A model generated the notes under the pieces. It had not been told where the DNA came from. It did not search any database and was given only the letters and a program-made list of their open reading frames with translations. Made by a program: the position numbers and the translations under genes. 64,000 bases of DNA. Source: CAZKWG01 sp964615375. GTDB lineage: Bacteria; Myxococcota_A; UBA796; CAZKWG01. Shown in pieces: positions 53,701-62,579 of the stretch (position 1 is its first letter; each line of letters begins with the position of its first letter). The DNA lies in NCBI GenBank assembly GCA_964615375.1, contig CAZTOW010000002.1, positions 186,001 to 250,000 on the forward strand, read 5' to 3'.

Positions 53701-54815
53701 AGCTGCGGCTGGGCGCCTGGCGCGCGTTGACCCTGGCGCTGGCCCTGGAGCGAGGCCCCCGTCGCATGGTGGCGCTGGCCTTCGGGCCCGCGGAGCGGCA
53801 AGACGTGCGCCCCCCGGCAGCCTCCGCTCCCTCGACTCCTGCCGCGGGAGACCGCGCCTTCCCCCTCGATCCGACGCTGCTCTCCGTGCGCATGCAGCGG
53901 GGCAGCTCCGACCGGATGGAGACCCGCTTCGTCGTGGCCTTCGACGAGGCCAGCTCGCTCTCGGGGCGCGTGGGGGCGGTGACGCTCGCCACCTGGATGG
54001 GGCGCCTGCGCGAGCTCGCCCTGGCCAGCCAGCGGGCGGCGGTGCTGGAGGCCCTGGGGAGCGGTCGGCACGGGATGGTGACCCAGAGCGCCTGGACGCG
54101 GCTCAGCGGCGAGGCCTCGGCGCTGGACCGCGTGGAGGCGACGACCTGGGTGGAGGAGCTTCGGCCGACCACCTGCCAGATCCGCTTCGCCTTCGAGCGC
54201 GTCTCGGAGAGCGGGGAGCGCTCGCCCATCGGCGAGGCCGGTCAGCGCTTCGGCTGGGTGGAGGTCCGCGGGCACGGCGTGGTGCAGGCCGCGCCCTTCC
54301 CCACCTTCTTCCAGGACTTCCTGGCCCGACTGGGCCGCGAGGACGCCTCGGGGGCCTCGCCCCTGCCCCTGCTCCTGCCCCATGAGCCGGCCGTGGGCAG
54401 CGCCACCATCCACACGACGCAGGTGGACAGCAACGTGGTGGGGAACCTGTACTACGCCCACTACTTCAAGTGGGCGCAGACGGTGGTGGACCGCCTGGTC
54501 TGGCGCCACGCCCCCGACGTGCTGCGCGCCCGCGGCGAGCTGGGCGAGCTGGCGCTGAGCGCGATGCGCCTCGAGTACATGCGGGAGGCGATGCCATTCG
54601 ACACCGTCGAGGTCTCCCTGCATCCCGCCCCCGCCGAGCACGGCGGGCTCACCTTCGACGTCCTCTTTCAGCGCCCGGAGCCCGACGGCACCCGGACGCG
54701 CCTCGCGCTCGGTCGCCTGGAGGGGGCCTGGTCCCTCCGCACGGCGAACGGCCGGCTGGCCAGCGAGCCTCCGCCCTGGGCGCGACACACCCCTGTCCTG
54801 GAGATGGTCACATGA
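47787..54815 (+). CDS. pksE: Enediyne-type iterative PKS, KS-AT-ACP-KR-DH-PPTase, with fused C-terminal hot-dog/thioesterase region
   Basis: A 2342-residue protein. KS: residues 8-455, Cys216 (DGACASS), His345 (EGHGTGT), His382 (GHTKAAAG); STFRSTDISHWLALE and GVVVGNSLTGEQTRAN are enediyne-KS segments. AT: about 570-880, GHSLGE Ser676. A Pro/Thr-rich linker follows (about 950-975). ACP: about 985-1065, single, Ser1021 in LNLDSIK. KR: about 1277-1525, TGGARGI and Tyr1428 (YAYAN). DH: about 1535-1820, HDFKGSLLLP His1558 and DALLQ Asp1722. PPTase: about 1860-2010, GCDVEPV (Asp1906, Glu1908) and WVAGEALHK. This is the enediyne PKS order. About 330 further residues form two hot-dog-like segments; the second (2203-2330: QVDSNVVGNLYYAHYFKW, LALSAMRLEYMREAM) resembles the separate thioesterase of enediyne clusters. 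One protein could thus self-phosphopantetheinylate, build and release a polyene. GGAGG lies 6 bp before the ATG. Confidence 0.92.
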   Translation: MSGPRAPGRIAVVGLACWYPGARDPRELWENVLAKRQEFRLFLEERMPAADYHDADPDAPDRTYGTRGAFIDGFRFDAGSWRVPQSTFRSTDISHWLALEVAGRALHDAGYPKGEGLTRDRAGVVVGNSLTGEQTRANGLRLRWPFVRRVVEREARRHLPPERALELVEAVGERYREHFPATNEDTLAGALSNTIAGRICGHFDLGGGGYVVDGACASSLLAVCTAASALEEGRVDVCVAGGVDISMDPFELVGFAKARALSPNEMRVYDRRGNGFIPGEGCGFVVLERLEDARARGARVYAVLEGWGVSSDGRNAITAPKVAGQARAIRAAWSRAGQPDFVEGHGTGTALGDKVELSAIAEVAGEASRAVGVTSLKSILGHTKAAAGVGAFLKAVVAVNRRVLPPTTGCAEPNPVFDEAAGALYPMRRGELRDPGSVLRAGASAMGFGGINTHVVVRSADAPDPSLAPAIPEGALIASGQETELFVFGAASLDALRGQLRALRPVAARISRGELVDLSADLLTRLPPSPRVRAAILAGSPAELVARIDRLLTLERADGPELWLDRPLGAPRIGFLCPGQGSQELDSGRTLLARDPELAAEARRLAEVAAAEGGPDLLGALYPDLDRAVTAAELAPLRHRLSATELAQPALCLVTLLWARRLAQLGIEPQVVAGHSLGELSAFALAGAIDADTLMRLAVHRGRAMAAEAGRPGAMVSLGGDLEAAEALCAAVPGYVAVANVNGPRQVVLALEQEALEPLMAEAARRGLSARRLPVSNGFHSALVADAAARLEAHAPLPARPAPPRAALLSTLTPEPVSADLDLRAHVGAHVRERVDFVRLVHRVTAQADLLVEVGSGRVLSGLVDAIQEARGAAGPRCLPVEGSPGRAADLQTVLAAAWIRGADPRWSALCEGRLVRPFVAPAERIFIANPCELGREAAEELVEPAALPSSAPAPTPTPTPTPAPAPAPARPPEPPLAAAPALGSDAILQWLFARVAERTGFDPATLSPDQRLQDDLNLDSIKAGELVAAAARHVGVASRVDPAQYLRQPLSAIARALGEIRQVSGPAEPPAPRAAQAPVTPAPAQAPTEAQPLARWVRAFGLSALPSPAPTSSDWRGARLRLLASAALRPRLERALVGSGATLDAHGEDLIAVLEGADTRAQVHELRALVSALGARSLLLVTRLDGRFGLEDPGSGPAGAAFARAISLERPSLAVRALDAASTLDEEALIAAILASRPSEPGLVNTSHDGSGWWTLGVSPLIPSRARPRPEAPRRGELVLVTGGARGITAECAEALARDRGVRLALLGSTPRDRVDDEILRRLGRLALDGIEARYWACDLADPEAVARTVAEIRMSQGPIAALVHGAGRNTPRRVEAVSEEEALHEIAPKLLGAEALLAALEDAPPRLVVALTSIIGVTGMHGNAWYAYANEALDLAIARFARRHPGTAALSLAYGVWSEVGMGARMGSVHGLARMGIGALEPAEGVRRFLAMIAQDPGVRQPIVSAHVDGLPTWPARLPEDPSLRFLDGARAGVPGVEARIRLELRPDRDTWLRDHDFKGSLLLPTVFGLEAMAQAAWLARGGAPGEVVAFEQVELPAPVVVPEEGARVELLARVHEEDPDAVACEVRVEQTGFARAHFAATVRFGTPLAGEPATLPNLPAPEPPLLPARDLYGGLLFQGRAFHRMGPVRGGRGREIVFDGEIRRPEEGRWLAGDPFFRDALLQAGQVLVAQDDALPVRIRRITLSLGHADPGARAVHASILSSQASSHTGAVEVLDAEGRRSQRLEGYEVHVLAHHPDRPETEAILRPRGEAGARLVERLLAELEARGLPRPLLGLFPVEMHGLPVERRRALARELLATLDTQARPRWSEEGRPSLEDGRGLSIAHDAGACLLLVAPGAVGCDVEPVAPREDWPGLLGAARARLLPALRHHEDLHSAGTRIWVAGEALHKAGAGDAAPEIVARAGDLVELRLGAWRALTLALALERGPRRMVALAFGPAERQDVRPPAASAPSTPAAGDRAFPLDPTLLSVRMQRGSSDRMETRFVVAFDEASSLSGRVGAVTLATWMGRLRELALASQRAAVLEALGSGRHGMVTQSAWTRLSGEASALDRVEATTWVEELRPTTCQIRFAFERVSESGERSPIGEAGQRFGWVEVRGHGVVQAAPFPTFFQDFLARLGREDASGASPLPLLLPHEPAVGSATIHTTQVDSNVVGNLYYAHYFKWAQTVVDRLVWRHAPDVLRARGELGELALSAMRLEYMREAMPFDTVEVSLHPAPAEHGGLTFDVLFQRPEPDGTRTRLALGRLEGAWSLRTANGRLASEPPPWARHTPVLEMVT
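50647..50687 (+). repeat. Hexanucleotide C-tract repeat in the PKS linker (G-quadruplex-prone on minus strand)
   Basis: Seven runs of five C separated by single A or G bases with 6-bp period, encoding alternating Pro-Thr and Pro-Ala between the AT and ACP domains. The complementary strand has seven G5 runs with one-base loops. Gain or loss of a unit keeps the frame. Confidence 0.85.
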
Positions 54816-55756
54816 GCTTCCTGGGTTGGGCCCGCACCACGATGTTCGGGCTGGGCGAGAAGGACATGGCGGCGGTCACCCGCCACTTCAAGGACGCCGA
54901 GCCGAGCGTCCGCGCGCGCCTGGACGACGTCTGCGCCGCCTTCCAGACCGGCTTCAACGCCGCAATGGCCGTGGACGGCGTGCCCGAGCTCATCGAGGCG
55001 CTGGAGCGGGTCGATCGCGACGCGCGCGGCTGGGCCTACGAGGGCGCGGGGATGGGCGTGGGCATCCGCGTGATGATCACGCCGGGCAGCACGATGTACG
55101 CCGACTATCTGCGCGCAGCCGATCCACACCACTACCTCGTCCAGGTCGGCGCGGGCTGGGCCATCGGCAAGGTGCCGGTCCGTCACGGCGCGCTCTGGGC
55201 GCAGGCTGAGGGCGTCTTCCACTGGCTCGCCTGGGACGGGCTCGGCTTCCACGACGCCATCTTCCACACCGAGCGGGCGGTGGAGCGGCGCGAGGGCAGG
55301 CCGACCACGGGCGGCTACGAGGGCCACGCCTACGATCAGGGCGTCGGGCGCGCCCTCTGGTTCGTGGAGGCCGCCCGGCCCGAGCGCGTCGCCGCCCGCA
55401 TCCAGACCTTCGAGGCCTCCCGCCACGCGGACCTGTGGGGCGGGGTGGGCCTCGCCGCCTGCTACGCCAACGGGGCGGGCGACGAGACCCTGGCCGAGCT
55501 CGCGCGGCTCTCCGGCCCCTTCCGCCCCCAGCTGGGCGTGGGCGCCACCCTGGCCGTCTGCGCCCGCGTCCGGGCGGACAACCTGGGTGATCAGGCGATG
55601 CGCGCCTGCCGGGTGATCACGGGCTCCGACGCGCGGGAGGTGAACGCCGTGCTCGACGAGATCATGGACGCCCTCCCCGACAACGCCGAGAAGTATGGCC
55701 AGACCCGCGAGCGGCTGGCCCGCCGCCTCGAGGAGCGGGCCGCGCGCGTCGCCTGA
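54812..55756 (+). CDS. DUF1702 family enediyne cassette protein
   Basis: A 314-residue protein. FQTGFNAAM near residue 45, RGWAYEGAGMGVGIRVMITPG, HHYLVQVGAGWAIGKVP, WLAWDGLGFHDAIFH, YDQGVGRALWFVEAA and ADLWGGVGLAACYANGAG are the conserved blocks of DUF1702, a family found in enediyne clusters and, I believe, corresponding to their UNBL component. There is no signal peptide. The start overlaps the PKS stop (ATGA), so it is translationally coupled. Function unknown. It is the last gene of the cluster; the convergent sucB gene ends 18 bp beyond. Confidence 0.85.
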   Translation: MSFLGWARTTMFGLGEKDMAAVTRHFKDAEPSVRARLDDVCAAFQTGFNAAMAVDGVPELIEALERVDRDARGWAYEGAGMGVGIRVMITPGSTMYADYLRAADPHHYLVQVGAGWAIGKVPVRHGALWAQAEGVFHWLAWDGLGFHDAIFHTERAVERREGRPTTGGYEGHAYDQGVGRALWFVEAARPERVAARIQTFEASRHADLWGGVGLAACYANGAGDETLAELARLSGPFRPQLGVGATLAVCARVRADNLGDQAMRACRVITGSDAREVNAVLDEIMDALPDNAEKYGQTRERLARRLEERAARVA

Positions 55757-55774
55757 GCCCAAGGGCCGGAGCGT

Positions 55775-56992
<1,218 letters not shown>

Positions 56993-57025
56993 TCTTGCTC
57001 CAGAACGGGCGCGCTCGCCCGGGAA

Positions 57026-59833
57026 TCAGCTCAGCGTGAGCGCCTGATCGACCAGGTTCGCCTGCTCGCGCTTGTGAACGGAGGGAGAGCCGGTCGCGGG
57101 CGAGGCCGCCGCGCGCCGACCGACATAGCGTGTGGTCCGGCCCCCGAGCGCCTCGGAGAGCCACTCGTCGACCATCGGCCAGGCGCCCATGTTGCGGGGC
57201 TCCTCCTGGCACCAGATGACCTCGACCCCGGCAGGGCAGCCGGCTAGCAGATCTAGTATCTCGCGGTCGGGGAAGGGGTAGAGCTGCTCCAGCCGGGCCA
57301 GGGCGACCCGGCGCTCGCCCCGGCGCCGACGCTCCTCCAGCAGGTCGTAGAAGACCTTGCCCGAGCAGAGCACCACCCGGCGCACGCCCGAGAGCTCCGT
57401 GATCTCCGGGTCCCCCAGCACGCGCTGGAAGGCGCCGTCGGACAGGTCCTCGAGGCGGGAGACGGCCAGGGGGTGGCGCAGCAGGGACTTGGGCGTCATG
57501 ACGACCAGCGGCTTGCGGGCGCGCTGGTGGCACTGGCGGCGCAGGAGGTGGAAGAAGCTGGCCGGCGTCGTGCAGCTCGCGACCTGGATGTTGTCCTCGG
57601 CGCAGAGCTGCAGGTAGCGCTCCAGGCGGGCCGAGGAGTGCTCGGGACCCTGCCCCTCGTAGCCGTGCGGCAGGAGGAGCACGAGGCCGGAGCGCCGGCT
57701 CCACTTCTGCTCGGTGGCGGTGAGGAAGTTGTCGATGATGACCTGCGCGCCGTTGGCGAAGTCGCCGAACTGCGCCTCCCACATCACCAGCGCGTCCGGG
57801 TAGTCCAGGCTGTAGCCAAACTCGAAGCCCATGACCCCGGCCTCGGACAGCATGGAGTCGAAGACCTGGAAGGGGGCCTGATCGGGGGCGAGGTGCTGAA
57901 GCGGCGTGTGCTCCGCGCCGCTCTGGATGTCGGTGAGCACAGCGTGGCGGTGGGAGAAGGTCCCGCGCCCCGAGTCCTGGCCGGAGAGCCGCACGCGGAA
58001 GCCCTCGCAGACCAGGGTGGCGAAAGCGGCCTGCTCTCCCACGGCCCAGTCCACCGGCCGCTCGCCGCGCACCATCTCCACCCGCTGTTGTAGCAGGCGC
58101 TCGATCTTCTTGTGCGCGCGGAAGCCCTCGGGCAGCGCGTTGGCCTTCAGCAGCAGCTCCTGGAGCCGGGCGTGGGGGAAGCGCGTGTCGGTGGGCTCGC
58201 CCAGGTTCCCCGTGGCGTAGCGCGACCAGATCCCGCGGAGATCGGCGTTGGGATCCGAGAAGTGCAGGTCGGGCGGGACATCGCGCGAGCCGGCGCTGGC
58301 GCGCTCCAGGCGCTCGCGGCTCTCGCCGAAGATGCGGTCCACGTCGGCCTCGCTGAGATCGCCCGCGGCGATCATCTTGCGGGCGTAGGCCACCCGGGGC
58401 GAAGGATGGCTGCGGATCGCCTCGTAGAGCAGCGGCTGGGTGAAGGAGGGCTCGTCCCCCTCGTTGTGGCCGTGCTTCCGGTAGCAGTACATGTCGATGA
58501 CGACGTCCTGGTGGAAGCTCTGTCGCCACTCCACCGCGAGCTCCACCGCCGCCGCCACCGCCAGCGGGTCCTCACCGTTGACGTGGAAGATCGGCACCAT
58601 CAGCATCCGCGCCACGTCCGTCGCGTAGGGCGTCGAGCGGGCGTCCTTGGGCGCGGTCGTGAACCCGATCTGGTTGTTCACGATGACGTGGATGGTCCCG
58701 CCCGTGCGGTAGCCCTTGAGATCGCTCAGGTTCAGCACCTCGGCCACCAGGCCCTGACCGGCGAAGGCGGCGTCCCCGTGCAGCAGGATGGGGATGACCT
58801 TGTGGTGCGCGAAGTCCTGCCCGCGGTCCTGGCGCGCGCGCACGCGGCCCTCGACCACGGGGTCCACCGCCTCCAGGTGGCTCGGGTTGAAGGCCAGGGA
58901 GAGGCGCAGCGGGTGGCCGCCCCGGGTGCGCACGTTCCCGGCGTATCCCTGGTGGTATTTCACGTCGCCCGAGCCCTGGAAGGTGTCGGAGCGCGCGTCC
59001 TCGAACTCGGTGAAGATGTTGCGGATGGGCTTCTGGAGGATGTTGGCCAGGACGTTGAGCCGCCCGCGGTGGGCCATCCCGATGATCACCTCCAGCGCGC
59101 CGCGCTCCGCCAGCCGCTCCAGCGCGAGGTCCAGCAGCGGGATGAGCGTCTCGGCCCCCTCCAGCGAGAAGCGCTTGGTGCCCGGAAAGCGGTTGTGCAG
59201 CAGGGTCTCGAAGCCCTCGGCGTCCGAGAGCTTGCGCAGGATCTCGATCTCCTCCTCGCGGGTCAGCAGCGTGCGATCCTGGAGCGTCTCCAGGCGCTCC
59301 AGCAGCCAGCGCCGCTTCGTCAGATCGTGGATGTTCATGAACTCCACGCCGAAGGTCCCGCAGTAGGCCCGGCGCAGGCGGGCGATGACGTGGCGCAGCG
59401 TGGTGATCTCGGGCACGCCGAAGACGCCGAGCCCGCTGACGGGCGCGTCCAGGTCGGCCTCGGAGAGCCCGTGCCAGGCGGGGGTCAGCTCGGTGTGCGC
59501 CTTCTTCTCCAGGCGGCCCAGCGGGTCGATGTCGGCCTCGATGTGGCCGCGCACGCGGTAGGCGTTGATGAGCTGGGCCGCGCGGGCCTGCCGCAGCGTC
59601 GCCGCGAGCACGTCGCCCTGGGTCGCCGGGGCGCCCTGCCCGGCCGGGTTGAACAAAGATCGTGGCGTGAAAGAGGGCCCGAGGCGCGGCGTGTGGCCGT
59701 TCTCGGGGCGCTCCCAGGAGGCGAAGAGGGCGGCCCATGCGGGCTCCACCGCGCTCGGATCGCGCAGCCACGCCACGTACTTCTCGTCGAGGAAGGCAGC
59801 GTTTTCACCAGACAGCAGGCTCAGGGGTTCCAC
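57026..59833 (-). CDS. sucA: 2-oxoglutarate dehydrogenase E1
   Basis: A 935-residue protein of normal length from a GTG start: LSGENAAFLDEKYVAWLRDP, QLINAYRVRGHIEADIDPLG, IIGMAHRGRLNVLANIL, GDVKYHQGYAGN and DMYCYRKHGHNEGDEPSFTQP (thiamine diphosphate site), HRHAVLTDIQSGAEHTPL and WCQEEPRNMGAW. It decarboxylates 2-oxoglutarate onto the lipoyl group of SucB. Divergent from the secreted-protein gene at 60001. Confidence 0.96.
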   Translation of the reverse strand: MEPLSLLSGENAAFLDEKYVAWLRDPSAVEPAWAALFASWERPENGHTPRLGPSFTPRSLFNPAGQGAPATQGDVLAATLRQARAAQLINAYRVRGHIEADIDPLGRLEKKAHTELTPAWHGLSEADLDAPVSGLGVFGVPEITTLRHVIARLRRAYCGTFGVEFMNIHDLTKRRWLLERLETLQDRTLLTREEEIEILRKLSDAEGFETLLHNRFPGTKRFSLEGAETLIPLLDLALERLAERGALEVIIGMAHRGRLNVLANILQKPIRNIFTEFEDARSDTFQGSGDVKYHQGYAGNVRTRGGHPLRLSLAFNPSHLEAVDPVVEGRVRARQDRGQDFAHHKVIPILLHGDAAFAGQGLVAEVLNLSDLKGYRTGGTIHVIVNNQIGFTTAPKDARSTPYATDVARMLMVPIFHVNGEDPLAVAAAVELAVEWRQSFHQDVVIDMYCYRKHGHNEGDEPSFTQPLLYEAIRSHPSPRVAYARKMIAAGDLSEADVDRIFGESRERLERASAGSRDVPPDLHFSDPNADLRGIWSRYATGNLGEPTDTRFPHARLQELLLKANALPEGFRAHKKIERLLQQRVEMVRGERPVDWAVGEQAAFATLVCEGFRVRLSGQDSGRGTFSHRHAVLTDIQSGAEHTPLQHLAPDQAPFQVFDSMLSEAGVMGFEFGYSLDYPDALVMWEAQFGDFANGAQVIIDNFLTATEQKWSRRSGLVLLLPHGYEGQGPEHSSARLERYLQLCAEDNIQVASCTTPASFFHLLRRQCHQRARKPLVVMTPKSLLRHPLAVSRLEDLSDGAFQRVLGDPEITELSGVRRVVLCSGKVFYDLLEERRRRGERRVALARLEQLYPFPDREILDLLAGCPAGVEVIWCQEEPRNMGAWPMVDEWLSEALGGRTTRYVGRRAAASPATGSPSVHKREQANLVDQALTLS

Positions 59834-60000
59834 GTCGGGCGCTCCAGGCGCCGCCGGGGTCCATCGCCCAGCGGCACCGAGGAGCTATCGTGTCGCGAGG
59901 GAGGACGGCAGGTCTCTCAGGTGTCCTCATGTGGGCCTCGACGGCAGGGCCCGAACCCCATAGAAGGGCGCGCTCACCAGGGCCACCAGAAGGAGATCAC

Positions 60001-61137
60001 ATGCTCACGGGCCTCGGCCTCGTCTCGCTCATCGGGCTGTCCGGCGACGCCTTCGCCGGCCCCTGCGACGCCACCGTCAAGAAGGCGGAGACGGCCAAGG
60101 GGAACGATCTCGTCGCGGCCTACGGCTCGCTCATCCGCTGCGACAAGAAGCTCGCGGAGGACCACTTCATCAAGTTCATGGCCGGCGCGGGCGACGCGGA
60201 CACCCTCGTCTCGCTCTCGCTGACGGCCATCGACGCTGAGGTCTGGGGCCCGGTGTGGGGCATGGTCGGCAAGATCTCCAGCTACGAGGCGCGCGACGAG
60301 GTGGCGGATCGCGTGGGCGCGTCCTGCGGCGACCACCCCAAGGTCGTGGGCTTCCTCCAGGGCGGCTACTTCGGCCTGCGCGACATCGACTTCAAGCAGT
60401 GGGACGACGCCTTCCTGTCCTGCGAGACGCCGGAGCTGCTCACCTGGCTGACCCAGCAGGTGGAGGCCCCGCCCGAGCGCCAGTTCGACGAGAAGTACAA
60501 CACGCTGATCACGGTCTACGCGAAGCGCCAGGGCGCCGCCGCGCTGCCCAGCCTCCAGAAGGCCGCCATCAAGGCGGCGAAGGCTGGCCCCTACGACGCC
60601 ATCCTCTCCCAGATCGACGAGGCGGTGGCGCCCGATCTCGGCGAGGAGATGAGCGCAGAGGACCGGGCGAAGCTGGAGAGCACGCTGGTCGAGGTCGCCC
60701 GTCAGGTCGGCCCGGAGAAGGCGCGCTCGGTGGCCGACCGGCTGGCCTCGGCGGGCTCCGAGGCGGCGGCGGCCCGGCTGCTGCCCAGCATCTACCCGGA
60801 TCGCGTGCAGGCGGGCGGCGCCTTCCTCTACGGCGGCGCGGCGGTGGAGCTCGCCGACTGCAAGGGCGCCAAGACCGCGGTGATCCACTACGCGCCGGTC
60901 ACCGAGCCGGGCAAGCGCTGGGTGGTCTACGAGGACGCCCAGGCCCCGCTGCGCGCGGCGAAGCCCAGGCTGGACAAGTGCAAGCCCGAGAGCACCGATC
61001 CCTGGCCGGTGATCGTGTCGCCTGAGCCGATCAAGGACGGCAAGGCCCTCGAGGGCTGGGCCCAGAGCCTCCAGACCCAGTGGTCCGGCAAGGGCTACGA
61101 GGTCACGCTCAAGGAAGAGAAGGGCTTCTCGCTGTAG
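60001..61137 (+). CDS. Secreted helical-repeat protein of unknown function
   Basis: A 378-residue protein with a signal peptide (MLTGLGLVSLIGLSGDAFA) and a strong ribosome site AAGGAG 5 bp upstream of the ATG. The mature part is rich in Ala, Lys and Asp with HEAT-like helix pairs (ALPSLQKAAIKAAKAGPYDAIL, KLESTLVEVARQVGPEKARS), two or more conserved Cys and a beta-rich end (TAVIHYAPVTEPGKRWVVYEDA). I do not recognise a named family. The good ribosome site and high Lys content suggest an abundant periplasmic or surface protein. Confidence 0.75.
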   Translation: MLTGLGLVSLIGLSGDAFAGPCDATVKKAETAKGNDLVAAYGSLIRCDKKLAEDHFIKFMAGAGDADTLVSLSLTAIDAEVWGPVWGMVGKISSYEARDEVADRVGASCGDHPKVVGFLQGGYFGLRDIDFKQWDDAFLSCETPELLTWLTQQVEAPPERQFDEKYNTLITVYAKRQGAAALPSLQKAAIKAAKAGPYDAILSQIDEAVAPDLGEEMSAEDRAKLESTLVEVARQVGPEKARSVADRLASAGSEAAAARLLPSIYPDRVQAGGAFLYGGAAVELADCKGAKTAVIHYAPVTEPGKRWVVYEDAQAPLRAAKPRLDKCKPESTDPWPVIVSPEPIKDGKALEGWAQSLQTQWSGKGYEVTLKEEKGFSL

Positions 61138-61155
61138 GGCGTGACGCTTCGGCGC

Positions 61156-61503
61156 TCAGCGCCGCGTCGGCAGCAGCCGGGAGAGCGCGCCCTTGAGGCC
61201 GCGGGCCTGGCTGTCCGCGCGTCGCTCCCCGAGCTCATCCAGCCAGCGTCGGGCGGGCTCCAGCCGCGGGTCCAGCGTGAGCGCCTCGTGGAAGTGCCGC
61301 GCCGCCGCCTCCAACCGGCCGTCCCGGAGGGCGAGCGTGCCGAGCTCGACGTGAATCTGCGCGCGCCGGGAGGGGTCCATCTCCTCCATCAGGCCGCGGT
61401 GGAGGGCCTCGACCGCGGGCGACACTCCCTGCCGAGGCTGCTCATCGAGCGGCCTGGGGTGGAAGACGTCTGCGCCCACCGGCATCGTCGCGGAATGCGC
61501 CAT
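61156..61503 (-). CDS. Small TPR protein
   Basis: A 115-residue protein with one clear TPR pair: RAQIHVELGTLALRDGRLEAAARHFHEALTLDPRLEPARRWLDEL. There is no signal peptide. ATG 61503 is preceded by GGAG about 10 bp upstream; a GTG five codons earlier overlaps that ribosome site and is less likely. The upstream 50 bp (61519-61570) is the most AT-rich stretch nearby and probably holds its promoter (CATATA). Confidence 0.7.
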   Translation of the reverse strand: MAHSATMPVGADVFHPRPLDEQPRQGVSPAVEALHRGLMEEMDPSRRAQIHVELGTLALRDGRLEAAARHFHEALTLDPRLEPARRWLDELGERRADSQARGLKGALSRLLPTRR

Positions 61504-61556
61504 CGCTGCGGACTCCACCTATATGGTTTAGGTTGTTGGCTTCACTACTCCGTTTT

Positions 61557-62579
61557 TCAATTGTAGATCCCGCGAGCGCTCTTGACCAGCCCAGAGTAGA
61601 GATCCTCATAGGCCGCGACCGTGGCGCGCACGTCAAAGTCCGCCGCCCTGGCCAGACCTCGGCGAGCCAGCTCCGCGCGCAGATCCGCGTCCGCGGCCAG
61701 CAGCCCGAGCGCGCGGGCCAGCGAGGCCGGATCTTCGGGGGGCACCAGCAGCCCCGCCGAGCCCACCACCTCCTCCAGCCCGTCCACCCTCGAGGCGACC
61801 ACGGGCACCCCCGAGGCCATCGCCTCCACCGCCACCAGCCCGAAGCCCTCCCAGCGGCTGGGGATGGCGATCATCTCCGCGCGGGCGAGCCAGGGCGCCA
61901 CGTCCGGCACCCACCCGTGCAGGTGGACGTGGGGGGCCGCCAGCCGAGGCCGCTCCTCCCCCTCCCCCACCAGATCCACCGCGAGGCCCGGCACCCGCGC
62001 CGCCGCCTCCACCAGCACGTCGAAGCCCTTCTGCCGCACCAGGCGCCCCAGCCCCAGCACGCGCCCGGCCGGGCCCGGCCTCCAGGGCGCGCGGCCAAAG
62101 CGGCGGGTGTCCACCCCGTTGGGGATGACCAGCACCTCGCGCGACCCGGCCAGGCTCCGCGCCGCCGCCGCGCTCACCGCCACCACCGCCCCCGTCCGAG
62201 GGTCCAGCGCCCGGGTCACCCACCCGCGCAGGCGCGAGTCCGGCGAGGTGTTGTGCTCGCTGCGGACCAGGGGCCTCCCCGCCAGCATCCCGCCCAGGCG
62301 CCCCCAGAGATCCCCCGCCCACAGGTGCGTGTGGACCAGATCCACCTCGCGCGCCGCGGCGGCCACCCGGGCCAGGGCCAGCGCGCCCGGCCCTCCCCGG
62401 CGCCGCCCCGCCGAGCGCACCCGCACCCCCGCCGCCCGGAAGTCCGCCTCCAAGGCGCCTCCGTCATGGACCGTCATCACCTCCGGCGCCACCTCCGGCC
62501 CGTGCAGGCGGCACAGGTCCAGCACCAGCCGCTCGGCGCCGCCCCCGGCGAGGTCGCAGATGACGTGCAGAACCCTCAG
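61557..62579 (-). CDS. Family 4 glycosyltransferase, probable CTG start
   Basis: A 340-residue GT-B protein: VLHVICDLAGGGAERLVLDLCRLH at the N-terminus, HTHLWAGDLWGRLGG, VIPNGVDTRRFG, GLGRLVRQKGFDVLVEAA and SRWEGFGLVAVEAMASGVPVVAS (E-x7-E). The family consensus begins right at RVLHV. No ATG or TTG is available there: a CTG at 62579 lies 7 bp after GGAGG (62591-62587), while the next in-frame option is a GTG at 62633 adding an unfamilial 18-residue extension. It probably builds a surface polysaccharide. Confidence 0.82.
   Translation of the reverse strand: MRVLHVICDLAGGGAERLVLDLCRLHGPEVAPEVMTVHDGGALEADFRAAGVRVRSAGRRRGGPGALALARVAAAAREVDLVHTHLWAGDLWGRLGGMLAGRPLVRSEHNTSPDSRLRGWVTRALDPRTGAVVAVSAAAARSLAGSREVLVIPNGVDTRRFGRAPWRPGPAGRVLGLGRLVRQKGFDVLVEAAARVPGLAVDLVGEGEERPRLAAPHVHLHGWVPDVAPWLARAEMIAIPSRWEGFGLVAVEAMASGVPVVASRVDGLEEVVGSAGLLVPPEDPASLARALGLLAADADLRAELARRGLARAADFDVRATVAAYEDLYSGLVKSARGIYN

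Noticed and set aside
47676..54788. A 2370-codon open frame on the minus strand opposite the PKS gene
   Set aside because: It is a by-product of high GC and codon bias. Its translation is low-complexity (Gly, Arg, Ala, Val) with no domains, while the plus strand encodes recognisable catalytic domains with correct motifs.
47787..54815. PUFA synthase (PfaA) or heterocyst-glycolipid synthase
   Set aside because: There is one ACP, not a tandem row, a PPTase is built in, and the neighbours are UnbV, UnbU and DUF1702; the KS motifs fit the enediyne group.
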